Below, in pieces: positions 1 through 10,867 of a DNA stretch of 64,000 bases. This DNA is from Zeugodacus cucurbitae (Eukaryota > Arthropoda > Insecta > Diptera > Tephritidae). Positions within the stretch are counted from its first letter, which is position 1; each line of letters opens with the position of its first letter. The notes beneath the pieces are model-generated. The model saw only the letters and a list, made by a program, of their open reading frames with translations, had not been told where the DNA came from and did not search any database. The translations under genes were made by a program, and so were the position numbers. The stretch spans positions 47,258,501-47,322,500 of the forward strand of contig NC_071671.1 of assembly GCF_028554725.1 (NCBI RefSeq), written 5' to 3'.

Positions 1-1089
1 CAATATAATTTTGATTCCAGATAACAGCACACGTGTGGGTGTCTGTATGTACGACCAAGTAATCCTAATAATAAACGTTTCGAGGGAATTTGATTTGTTA
101 TTGTGCCAAAGAATACTGGTGATTGATTTGGTATTGACTTTCGATTGGAAATATTTGCATTCAAAGGAAAATATGGATGGTAACAAATGTAAAATAGGGG
201 CAAACATGTGTCATATATGTAGAGGCTTGTGCATTGTATTGATATCTATGTACATTGAATGTCCTACAAGAAAAAAATTGTATTCGAGTCTGTACTGGTT
301 GTTTCTACTGAGGAAACAATGCCGGTTGAAGAAAATTGGGTTTTTTGGAAGTCATCTTATTAACTTCTTCTACACATTTTTGTGATTTGGTTTGTGAGTA
401 ATGACGATGAAATATTCAGAGATAAGGAATAATGGCATCGACATTAAAGCTGCTTAAATATTTCTTCTTTTGTTTTTGCCCGCTACTTTATTATTAAATG
501 TACGGGTAATATGCTGAAGGAATTGTACAAATTTGTAACAAATTTACATTTCAGCCTATATACGTGCGAGATACATGTCATTTTTACTTAAGGATAACTT
601 GATTCGAGCATAGTTGTGTTGATTCTTTCTCATACGTGTTATTTTTGTTGTAGGTTTTTGTCTCATTATCACTTTTCGCCCATCCTTATTTGGTTTAATA
701 TTCTCATAAAGCAGTAGAGCATTGAACTTTGTGTTGTGTTTTAGATATAATCGAAATCCAAATAGAAGTACCAATTGTCTCAAGTTAAAAAACAACGATA
801 ATCGCATAAAATAGTCTCAGCAATAACTTAATAAAAAATAGCTACAACTGTTGACTATTGAAAGTGAGTGCTACGATTTCAGCTTAATTGCAGGCAAGTA
901 AATAAATTTAAAGGACACTCTAACAGACAAGCCGAGAGACACTTCATCTCTTTTTACGCGTATAAACCCACAAGTGTCCATTCTTGTCAGCGATAAATCC
1001 GAAAGGGAACCAAATAAAACATGGGCAAGCACGAAAAACCAAAATCACTTCAATGAAAGCATGAATGGAAAGGCAAATGGGACAATGAC

Positions 1090-1260
1090 AATGTGGCAGT
1101 AATGTGGCTACGACTGCCGTCGGCTGTAATAAAAATAAGGTCAACGATGTTCGCTTGTAGGCATTCATTCATTCACAGCGCTTCAGAAAATCCGCAAGAG
1201 AGCCCTGTGATAAATGCTCAACCGATGTTTATATACACACAAAGATACTTGGATTCTTTT
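1090..1260. other. Strongly conserved block shared by both duplicate copies
   Basis: Matches 50,600-50,765 with long uninterrupted runs, clearly better than the surrounding duplicated DNA. No reading frame is kept open in both copies, so a non-coding role is more likely than an exon. What it does is unknown. Confidence 0.5.
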
Positions 1261-1939
1261 ATGACGTATATTAAGATAAATGTTTTGTCACGTTTTTGTT
1301 GTCATATAAAACCATCTTTTTTATTTTGTTTTGTGAGTGAATTACTAACAACTTGCGGTTTTAAATGCCGCTTACAAAGGTCACGATGACTGTTTATTGG
1401 TTAATTTACCATCATAGTTTTTATTGTGGTCAAAGTTTTAGGATCCACTAGTATAAGTTTTTGACCAATATTTTTAGGATTTTACAATTTATTTCTTTAT
1501 TTTGATATGAGTTTTAGAATAGATTATAGAAATATAAATTTCTTGATTTATATTTTATTTGGATTTAATTTGAAAGAGACACAAAATATATTTTTAATTC
1601 TTTATATTATTGTGAAATTATATTTGTCGAATAATCCACATCTTAATATTTTCAAAATTATTATTATTCCTTTTATTTCACGTCAATCGAAAACTTAAAT
1701 GTATATATGTATATTTGTTTAAAAATTACCGTTTTTTTTATTAATTTTGATTTTTTGTTTTCAAATTTATTAACCGTTATAATTTTTATATCTACTTTTC
1801 ATAAATAAACATGTGAATACCCGAACTAACCGATAATCGACGAATCGGCCATAAAACATTTCCGCAAACCGAAATACTTTTCGGTCGAACAAAAGCAACG
1901 CGATTGCGCGACCGTCGAAATCGAATTTAAAGCGACAAA

Positions 1940-2180
1940 GGACATGAGAAAACTGAAAGTATTTTTTATGGCAAGTGAGAGGCGAGAATGATAAAAGTAA
2001 AAGCAAACGCAGCACTTTCACTTCAACGATAAATTTATTATGGACACTCCCTCTTCCGCCCACTCACGGCTATTTAACGCGTATTTTTGTGTGTTTGCAA
2101 ATATTAACGGCACTTTTTGTCCCCAAGCAGTCATTTCGCGTTTGTATTAATCGCTTCGCGAAAGCAGCAAAGTAAAAACA
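1940..2180. other. Strongly conserved non-coding block
   Basis: Matches 51,540-51,790. The shared segment includes a GTGAGAGGCGAGAA core, a CTTTCACTTCAA run and a GTTTGCAAATATTAACGGC run. Short ORFs on both strands are broken differently in the two copies, which argues against coding. Possible cis-regulatory element or unrecognised exon border. Confidence 0.5.
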
Positions 2181-2419
2181 ATTGAAATATGTTGAATAAA
2201 TAGATAAAACAACAACAACCACTTGGAAGACAGACAATTACAACAACCACAACTGGCAATTAGAAAAAAATATGCACATAAAGTAATTAAAACAAAAACA
2301 ATATGACAGAATACTCTCTCTTATACGCAGAGATAATTTCCTCCTCAGCCGGCAGCAATGCACAGTGTTGCCACCCCTCGCCAATATTTGCAATTTTAAC
2401 CTCGACGATCCTCTGACTT

Positions 2420-2640
2420 TGCCAGCCTGTCAGCATTTTCTATTTAATTGTTTGTTGTTGTCATTTGGGTGGAGCAGCTAAGCGCAGTTAAACCAGCTGC
2501 GTCTGTATGCCTTCATTAGTCTTTGTGCGGGTGTTGGCGGCTATTTACCATGGTAGACCATAATGACCGGCGCGTAAACTAATAAATTGCAGAGGACCGA
2601 ACGCAAAGTAATGCAATAAACGAAATTGAGCTGAAACGGG
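2420..2640. promoter_or_regulatory. Best-conserved non-coding block, candidate regulatory element
   Basis: Matches 51,945-52,175 and is the most similar long stretch between the two duplicate copies. It contains CCATAATGACCGGCGCGTAA and homeodomain-type AT cores (ACTAATAAATTG) unchanged in both. No ORF is shared. Retention in both paralogues despite drift on either side suggests constraint, but function is inferred only from conservation. Confidence 0.4.
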
Positions 2641-2903
2641 AAGGAAATAGGAGGGGATGTAGGATAACATGTGTCGAGAGGTCACCAACACCATGTCTGT
2701 AAGTATGTTGTAATATGTAGAGTCAAAAAGACATGTTTGTGAAAAGTAGCAGATAGGCTAGCAAACAGTGAACGGCGAAGTCGACATATTGAACCAATGG
2801 ATACGGTCAACAGCGATGCTCTTTTACTCTCACACATATTATTCTTTTAGTTGGATTAAATCCGTATATTGCATTGATAGGGGTGGTTACTTCACACCAA
2901 ATA

Positions 2904-3260
2904 CAGTGGAACTTCTCTAACTCGAATCACCATAATCCACAAAAAAACTTCAAGTTATAGAAATTTTCATTAACACATAATTTTTTTAAAAAGCTAGAAA
3001 ATATAAATTTCTACACAGTTTTATTGATTTACTTCGCATCAAGTTTTTTGCACATACGTTAAAACATGAATTTTGTAATTTTGCTTCTTCCAGTTTGCTA
3101 TTGTTTGGCTCTTGACGTCTGTATCCCATATCTTTGTTACATGATTTATGCAATCTATAAATGTAATATCATATTTTTTGTTCACCTTATTGCAATATAA
3201 AGGGACTCTTTTAAAATCATGCCTCGATAGTAAAATTTTAAATTTTGTATTATGCCCTGG
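2904..3260 (-). mobile_element. Pogo/Tigger-like DNA transposon fragment (3' end)
   Basis: On the minus strand this reads as the C-terminal end of a pogo/Tigger-type DDE transposase (about 3,090-3,240; residues resembling ITFIDCINHVTKIWDTDVKS, a pattern typical of the family's C-terminus) followed by a terminal repeat that ends at 2,904 with CAGTGGAACTTCTCTAACTC next to a TA dinucleotide at 2,902-2,903. A second copy of the same sequence lies inverted at 41,690-42,049. The 5' part of the element and its other end are missing, so it is a dead fragment. It is absent from the matching place in duplicate copy B, so it inserted after the duplication or was lost there. Confidence 0.7.
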
Positions 3261-4077
3261 TCGAAAAGTTCGATTTATGGAAGGAAATTTGTAGAAAATT
3301 GTATTGCCAATTCAAGACTTCAGATTGCTTACTTTCTACCTCAATCTTCAATAAATTGCTTTCTTAGATTCCCCTATACAATGTTAAATCCTCGTTTACT
3401 ACATGAATTGAACCAACAACAAGAGCCTCTGATGCCTGCATTATTTATCGAACAGCGAGAATGACGTAAGGGGGTAAATTTTTTTAAAGTTTATTAGCAT
3501 TAGTAGCAGCTTTCCGATAGCTCTTTCTTCGCAGCTGAGCTGATGTTTGACTGGATTGCAAGTCCAACGGAAATGTTGCTTGTACGCACAAAGTCGAGGT
3601 CAATGCTTTCTTTTTGCCTTTCTCATCGTTAATTGTTCTTTTTATTTTCTTCATATTCCTTTGCGTGAAAAATGTTTGCCACGCGCTGTTGCAGCGCTGT
3701 TGCAGCAATTAAAAGGAAATGACACTTACAAAGGCGCGATTAGGAGGTGTAAGGATAGCAAGGCGTACAAATCGTATAATGACCTTCGAGTGCGTGTCTT
3801 TTCTCACCTAATTCGACCCTGAATGGAGCCGTGGGTCTATTTCAATTCTACACAATCCACTTTCAATGACTTTAAGATACTTTTAATTACTTTCGCTCTG
3901 AATATTGTAATAAATTAAGTACTAATTCTCTGCAACTGTTTTGCTGCCACTTCCTTATGAAATTAGCGTAATGCAAGTCGTAGTTAGATCTTACGAAGAG
4001 CATAGTGCTGCCGTTTATGTGATATTCAGTCAAAAATAAGCTAATAGAGAATAAGGTGGAACATGTTTCAGTATTTT

Positions 4078-4457
4078 TATACTCTCGCAACAAACGTTGC
4101 TAAGAGAGTATTATAGTTTTGTTCACATAACGGTTGTTTGTAACACCTAAAACTAAAAGAGTTAGATATTGGGTTATATATATCAATATATATATGATCA
4201 GGGTGACGAGACGAGTCAAAATCCGAATGTCTGTCCGTCTGCCCGTCCGTGCAACGGATAACTTGAGTAAAAATTGATATATCTTGATGAAACTACGTAA
4301 ACATAAATAAAGTTTTATAAGTAAAATTTGGAATAAAGGATCGCACTAGGAAGGGGCGTATTTGGAAGTGGGCGTGGCCCCGCCCCCAAATCGGTTATTT
4401 GTATATATCCCGCAAACCAATAAAGCTATATAAACCAAACGAAAAAACGTCAGAAAT
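4078..4457 (+). mobile_element. DINE-1/helentron-like element, truncated
   Basis: Starts with TATACTCTCGCAAC and a short hairpin (TTGCTAAGAGAGTATTATAG), then an ACGAGACGAGTC stretch and a CTGTCCGTC-rich stretch. This order is characteristic of the 5' half of Drosophila DINE-1-type helentrons. It aligns with the longer copy at 33,962-34,992, but a block equivalent to about 34,300-34,430 is missing and the 3' hairpin is absent. No protein coding is expected from this non-autonomous family. It is not present at the equivalent place in duplicate copy B. Confidence 0.72.
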
Positions 4458-5721
4458 AGTGAATATTTATTTAAATATACATACATATTATGTTTACTCG
4501 TCCTCTACAGTTCACTTTGCTAATAATATTTATTACTTTTTACTTTAAGAGCTCTCCGCAGCCGCACAGGAAATGGTGTTGGCAAACAATTAACATTGAT
4601 TTGCGCTGAAGCTTTGACGTGTAATCACTCAATTAAGTTTTTATGGCATTTAACGCCATCAAAATCTGTGCCACTCCAGCGACAGGGCAACAAACTCATT
4701 CAAGTTTATTACGCTATTCAAAGATTGCCAACGCTTCAGCTGCCTCATAACCAAGAATGCATTGAATACATTCTTCCGCTTTGTCTAAAGTCAATGTTGA
4801 TTATCAGCACTCGAATAGTCTCAAACTCCCTTATCCTTGCAAAGCTTACAACTAATCCACCGAGAAGGTCGTACCATTGCGCCTCACAATGCGTAATCGC
4901 ATTTTAGTATTACCTTCGTCCATTGGTTATTGGCCTTGATAATATTTATTGTTATGTGCTTCGTTGGATAGAAATACGATTAGCGGTGTAATTGACCTTA
5001 GGCAAATTGTCTGGCAATGCTGCGCACAATGCGGATATTAATATGTGAGTATGAGGGAAGACACCTCCAGTGTCAGCCAGTAATTGCCAATACCTATAAA
5101 GTGAACACACTCATCTATAACCCCTTTTCCCTTTTCCCTCTTCCCTCTCTATTTAGCATTGTTGATAATTTATAACTGCTTTATTTATTTATGGCTGTCG
5201 TTGAATAATATTTGGCTTGTCTTGCACTATGTGTGTCGACATTAATTTCAATGAAATTGTTAGTCGAGCAGTCGTGTATCGATGGATGCGAACATCTAAA
5301 TGAAAATTAAATGCTTCGAGAAATGTTATTAACACAGAGAAAGTCGTGTTGATTTGTGTCTCCAGGTTGCCGTTGTTATGGCGAACGATTCGTTAAGTGA
5401 CATGTATTCGCAATTTTATCATTAGGTTGAAAGTGTGCTAAAGAAAATTCACAACGGTGTAATTAATGGTCACGTGAGTGGCTGTTAGGAGTTTTAACTT
5501 ATTTTATATGGTAAATCGAAGATGCACATAGAAAGCGGTTACATAGAGCTTTCACAACTTTCATAGAGCTTTCACTAATTTTGGAAACTCTTGAAGATCC
5601 ATATGAACTTAAAAGCTTTTCAAGTTTTGGACTGTAAGGTCTAACTTGCTAAAAACAAGTTTCTTAAATAACATAAACAAATAACTAGTTTCCTAGAATA
5701 AACGTTTGCATATAAGCTTGT

Positions 5722-6031
5722 AGCGTTTTTAGACAGGAGCTAATTGATCAATTAACCGGCCTCTGCTCGATTAAAACGCTTATTAAGATCGATTTACCAT
5801 ACAAAATAAAACCTACATTTATTTTTAATTGAAGTTTAATCGACTTGAAAATCAAATGCAACTCTCCAACAAAGACGTACGATATACGTTCTTTGCTAGC
5901 AACTTTGTTGCGAGAGTATAAAAATGTATAACAGCTGATTGGTTATCGAATAGCCGGCAGTATAAAGGGCAAGAAAGGGTTTCTCAATAAAAATTTTAAT
6001 TGATCAATTAATTTTGCTGTCTAAAAACGCT
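5722..6031 (+). mobile_element. Short inverted-repeat element (MITE), copy 1
   Basis: A 310-bp element with perfect 15-bp terminal inverted repeats AGCGTTTTTAGACAG at 5,722-5,736 and 6,017-6,031. The interior is the reverse complement of the element at 46,726-47,075, with the sub-terminal AATTGATCAATTAA motif next to both ends. It has no ORF. No clear target duplication is seen. The superfamily is undetermined. The centre is replaced by a short helentron end (5,878-5,926). It is missing from the equivalent position in duplicate copy B. Confidence 0.75.
5878..5926 (-). mobile_element. Helentron 5' end nested in MITE
   Basis: The core TAGCAACTTTGTTGCGAGAG is the reverse complement of the first bases of the helentron copies at 4,078 and 33,962. 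In the sister MITE at 46,726-47,075 the equivalent place holds unrelated, longer sequence, so this looks like a replacement and not a simple insertion. Confidence 0.6.
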
Positions 6032-9000
6032 TTTACGAAGTTCGAAATATATGTGGCAGGAAATCATCAGGCATATATTAGAGCATACTTATATATATAT
6101 GTATATATGATTGCTTGAAGAGCTACTCTAAGACAAGCTATTAAACGTAAGTGGTGAGTAAATTATATGCAACCGAGTCGTCGAAACTGTGAAAAATGTT
6201 ATAAAAGTTAACGCAGTGGGATAGTGACGACCTGTGGAGCTGCAGCTATAAAAATCATAAGGAGGCGGCCAAGAGTTGTTGAGAAGGTGCTCAAAAGCGG
6301 CTGCAAACGTTAAGCGGTTCAAAGTGAAGAACATACAGTCATGGAAATCTACGTGCATATATGTATATGAATAGGTTGGTCTCAGCAGTTGAATATTGTG
6401 GCAATTATAGTTTTAAACTGGCCATTTAATAGCGTCACATAGTCTGAGTTGCTGGATTTCTCTGTTTGCCGTCTGACTGCTGAAATGGCTGCACACTGAA
6501 ATTAGTTTGAGTTTTACTTAGCGCTCTGGCAACTTTCTCAGTACTTGACCTCAAATTGCAAACTGTTTGCATTTTGGTCTTGCTACTATTTGTTTATCAG
6601 CTATGTGCATATGCATGTATTTGTATTTGTATGTGCGTATGTATGCGTAAAAAATATTTTCCACATGCTTTTTCTCATTCTCTCATTCGTCTTATTTCTC
6701 AGTATTTTCGGGAATGCTGAAAATGTTGCAAATGCTTGAAATACTGGAAATAACTGTTGGTTGCGTCGAACTGACTTTTTAATTTAATGCATTCTTCATG
6801 CTGCAGCAAATTTTGAAGACAACTCTTTGGTACCCTTTCTTGTTCCATCTCTATTTCCAACGTTGTCTTCATAGCTAAAATCACAAAAATATGAATCATA
6901 TGGACCTTATTTAACAGGAAAACTATTTAATTTAATCAAGTAGAGACCTTATAAGGTCCTATTATATAAGTTATCGCTTTATTTCCGAATAAAAAATGTA
7001 GAATAATTTTACCCCAATTGCAATAAATGGTAATTGCATTTGAAGCTCGCTACACTTATATTTAACTATCTAATCAAAACGAAATAAAGCACCAGCGGAT
7101 GCTGAGCAGATAAAAGTAAGCCGAGAAAAGTGATATTAAATTGCAACATCAGTGGTTGCATGGAGATGATATTGGATCCCAGCAGGGTTTGCAGCGAAAT
7201 GCAACGGAATATTTTTCAATGCGAGTGTAATTTACACCGCTTAAGCACTTCTGTATTTAAACTCAATTTAAAGAGAGAGTTCTAGGAAGCAAATACATAT
7301 AATAAAAAATGTAAATGTTGAAAATTATTGGGAATTTTCGTGAATATATCTTCTTGTTTGGTATTAAAATCCTAAAATAACTGTGCGATTCATTTCTGTT
7401 TGTTTGCTATGTTTAGTGATATTTCATAGTAATCCATGTCTATTTTTTTAACTGTGTCACATCAATAAATCCAATTACCGCAGCAGTTTACGTGGAATTT
7501 TCCAAATAAATTGAGAAGGCAACATGGCGTATGAGTGACAATTTGCTCATATTATGATATGGTGATTTGCTAACAATACAAAAGTTTATACAATATCTAA
7601 AATTATATATGTAAAATTAGTTGAAATTCGTATTCATTACGCAACGTTCTTTTCGTTTGTTGAGAATAGAAATATTTTGTGAATGCCATTTAATGGCATC
7701 TGAGTGATAATACAAAACTAAACCAAACTTTATAGTTGTTTAAATATTATAATTTAGCTCATATATATTTGAAAATATTCATTATTTTTTATAACTAATT
7801 TAAATATACATGAATTACAATTAGCAGTGAAATTTGTAAAAAAAAATTAATAAATTTCACAAATCAACCGCAATGCAAACCATTTTGTTAGAATTATTAT
7901 AATTTAGAAACGATTGGGCTGGTTTGTGCCAACTGAAATGTAATACATAAGCTACTGATCCAGTTTAAAATATTTTTATGTAAATCATCAACAGTTTCTT
8001 GCAATTCGGCTGATCTAATCATTTCACAAGCATGTCTGAAAATTATTTAAAAAATTTTCGATTTATTTTTTAAAGTTTCTCTTCTGAAGATGAATCTACG
8101 GCTGTAGTTATGTTTCTTTATATATTATACTTATATTAAATTTAATTTTTCCTTCTATACATTTTTAATGATTTCCTACATTCGCACTCTTATTGCTGAT
8201 TTCCGTTATGAGGAAATGTCTGCTTTCGTACAGCTACTCAGCATAATAAGCGAAATTTCCACCTTACTGTCGAGTGAAAATGGCACCCATAAAAACGCTG
8301 CGAATATCTTTAACGACGATTGCCCACAGGGGACTCGTAACGCTAAGCAAAGCAACATATATGTATGTATATGATAGGTGTTGCGTATAAGTGCAATTGG
8401 CGGGAAAACGACATAAAAATGGTGGAAAGCTTTCGTATTCACCCCCTTAAATAGTTGGTAATTGATTTGAGTTATAGAAAAATTCGCTAAAGCTGCTGCT
8501 TTAAGATTTGAAGCAACAATATCAAAGAATATAAACGCGAATTTATATTCCTTTCCTATTAAAAGATGGTCAAACAAAATTTTGACATAATTTCTTTCTT
8601 GCAATATACTCCAGCCAAAATCGGAAATTGAGGAAAAGAAAAGGAGAACCTTAAATCTATCTACTGGGGTAGTGTATAGCACAGGCAATGTTCTCCACGT
8701 TTTTATTTTCGAGGTAAATTAAAGGGAGACTACAGCAATTTTTCGTACCATAAAAAGCACAATTGCAATTTCTATTTATTGCCCCGAACTAAGCAAAACA
8801 ATCGAGTGCAGCAAATATAAACTTACAGAAGAAACGAAAATGCTGCGCAACATTGGCATAAACAACAAAATATGCAAAAAATGTGAAGCCACTGAGTTTC
8901 GTATATTTATGAGTTTTGAGAAGAGCGAAAACGCCACAAAAAGGATTTTGTAACTGACATCAGCCAACTGACCTAAAAATAACAGAGCGTCAGACAAAAA

Positions 9001-9592
9001 CTTGAGCCTTCTTCTAAAAAGATCATTGCTCCATACCAAATGTGCGAATAAGAAATTGCATTTGCTTTAATAAATTATCTTTTTCTTTGTAGGGCATCTG
9101 ATTGCCTTTCACTGATGCAATCATATCATTCTTGAACTACTAACTTGCCTCTCTTTCTCAATACTTGGATGTAATATTGTTACAGCTGGGCGGTGTGTTG
9201 CATAATTAACGTCGATAAATATACTCAATAGAAATTTCATCAGCTACGTTCTAGTGCCTTTAGAGCATAACAAATAGAGGAGAGTTTTTTGTAATGAAAT
9301 TCGATGCCTCAATAGGAATATGTATGCACTGTTTTTGGTGAGGTAACTATCGTAAATGGAATTCTCTTACAAAAGAAATGTTTCCTTAAATGCATTTTAA
9401 TTATGAAAACCAGCTTCAATTTCTTCGCTCAGATGACTTTAAAATTCAAAACATTCATATTGTATATTTATGAAATACATTTTGATTGGCTATATGTAAA
9501 CTGAATTTATATCAGCCACATCAAATATCAAATGATAATACCATATCTATTTAAATATTTATAGGTAAAGTGACAGTGAAAGGAAATCTTAC

Positions 9593-10110
9593 CTGTGACC
9601 TCCGCTTGGCACTCTCCAACTCCAGATAATCTTCTTCGACGCGCTACTTCTCAACACACTGGCTTCATTGCGGCCACTTCTTCCAGTCCTATCAGCACCA
9701 TCATTTGCAGAGACGCCAGTGATGTTTGGGATGCTCTCGTTTTCGTCGAATATGTGAGTGTCTTTATCCACGACGGCGGTGAGCGGTGCACAAGGCGAGA
9801 TTGGCGAGAAGAGACTTGTACCAACTTCATCAATTGTCGGCGTGGAATGGGCGTTATGATGTTGGTTGCTGTTGTGTGGCGCAATGTCGATGCGACTTTA
9901 TGCATATGGGATGACGGCGGACTGGCTGTGGAAGTGGTGCTTGGCAAATTACCGTAACCACCCTGGTCGCTGCTGAGATGATATGATTCATAGTGTAGTG
10001 TTGTTGTAGAGGTGTGTGCGTAAGAAGCATAGGCGCTGGGAGGTAATGTGGAGCTCGCTGATGAGTGCAGTGGCGGCACCGTCGAACAATATGGCATGGA
10101 TCGACCAGCG
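9593..10110 (-). pseudogene. Decayed or interrupted coding exon, copy A
   Basis: On the minus strand a good acceptor (pyrimidine-rich tract ending TTAACAG) precedes position 10,110 and a strong donor CACAG|GTAAGA follows 9,593. Between them two frames take turns. The upstream frame is Ser/Thr/Pro-rich (PPLHSSASSTLPPSAYASYA). The downstream frame is open from 9,897 to the donor and contains acidic segments such as IFDENESIPNITG. The switch needs a frameshift near 9,895-9,905. A second lesion near 9,640 is a 13-base deletion relative to copy B; after it the frame VEEDYLELESAKRRSQ runs into the donor. Codon-wise comparison with 62,782-62,990 shows mainly synonymous changes around GRSGRN and EEDYL, supporting past coding. 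I do not recognise the protein. It could be a live exon with sequencing errors. Confidence 0.45.
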
Positions 10111-10867
10111 CTGTTAATTTAGTGCAATGGAAGAGATGTGGGGAAAGTTTGGGAAAATATATTAGAAATTATTGTTATTGATGCGAATAATAGTTTATTT
10201 TAGTTTTTGCTATATTGGGAGAATATTTAAAAAATAGACTTTAGAAGTGTGTTATTTCTTTCATATTATATCGCTACTAGTGAGACTTATATGTAACACT
10301 ATTTTGGTGATTCACTATTCACTTTATTGCAACGTCTCGAGGAAGACATCATCATGTAAGTCCACAGCTTGCGGTCATCAGCTTGCGGTCATGATGATGA
10401 TGAATCATGACATTCGGATGTGTGCCAATGGATTTAATCACTTTATTTACTTATGGGCGATGAGAGAAATAGCTTTTGTGATGACAAGAGGATTATTTTC
10501 AGCACTCGTTTTGTATTTTTGTTTTGCGCCCTTCGCCTAAATTCACTCCTAAACTAAACCGTGGATGGATTGACTACCGGCTCAAACTTTTGCCTGCTAC
10601 GGTCGGCGTTTTGGATGATTTAGTCGTTCTCATACTCGCACAAAAATACATTGTCCTTAAAATCAGTAAGCAATCAAACTCAGTACAGACAAGCGATTTT
10701 TCTTGTAATGCACCCTCAAGTGCTTTAAATGTTTTTCTATTTTTGTAAACAATTTATATTTAGTTTTTTTTTATTTTATGTAATGTTTCCACGATATTTG
10801 TATGACTTTAGTTTATTTCAAACTTCACTTTTATACCGCCATTTATTTTAAATATACTGCTTGATTT

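Noticed and set aside
8206..8688. 160-codon minus-strand ORF
   Set aside because: The matching region in copy B (61,970-62,300) is broken by indels and stops, so the frame is not conserved.
9075..9090. Plus-strand splice acceptor TTTTTCTTTGTAG, with a similar site at 62,690
   Set aside because: Conserved in both copies, but no open frame follows; pyrimidine tracts are common in this DNA.
9595..9957. 120-codon plus-strand ORF
   Set aside because: Antisense shadow; splice signals and the substitution pattern support the minus strand.
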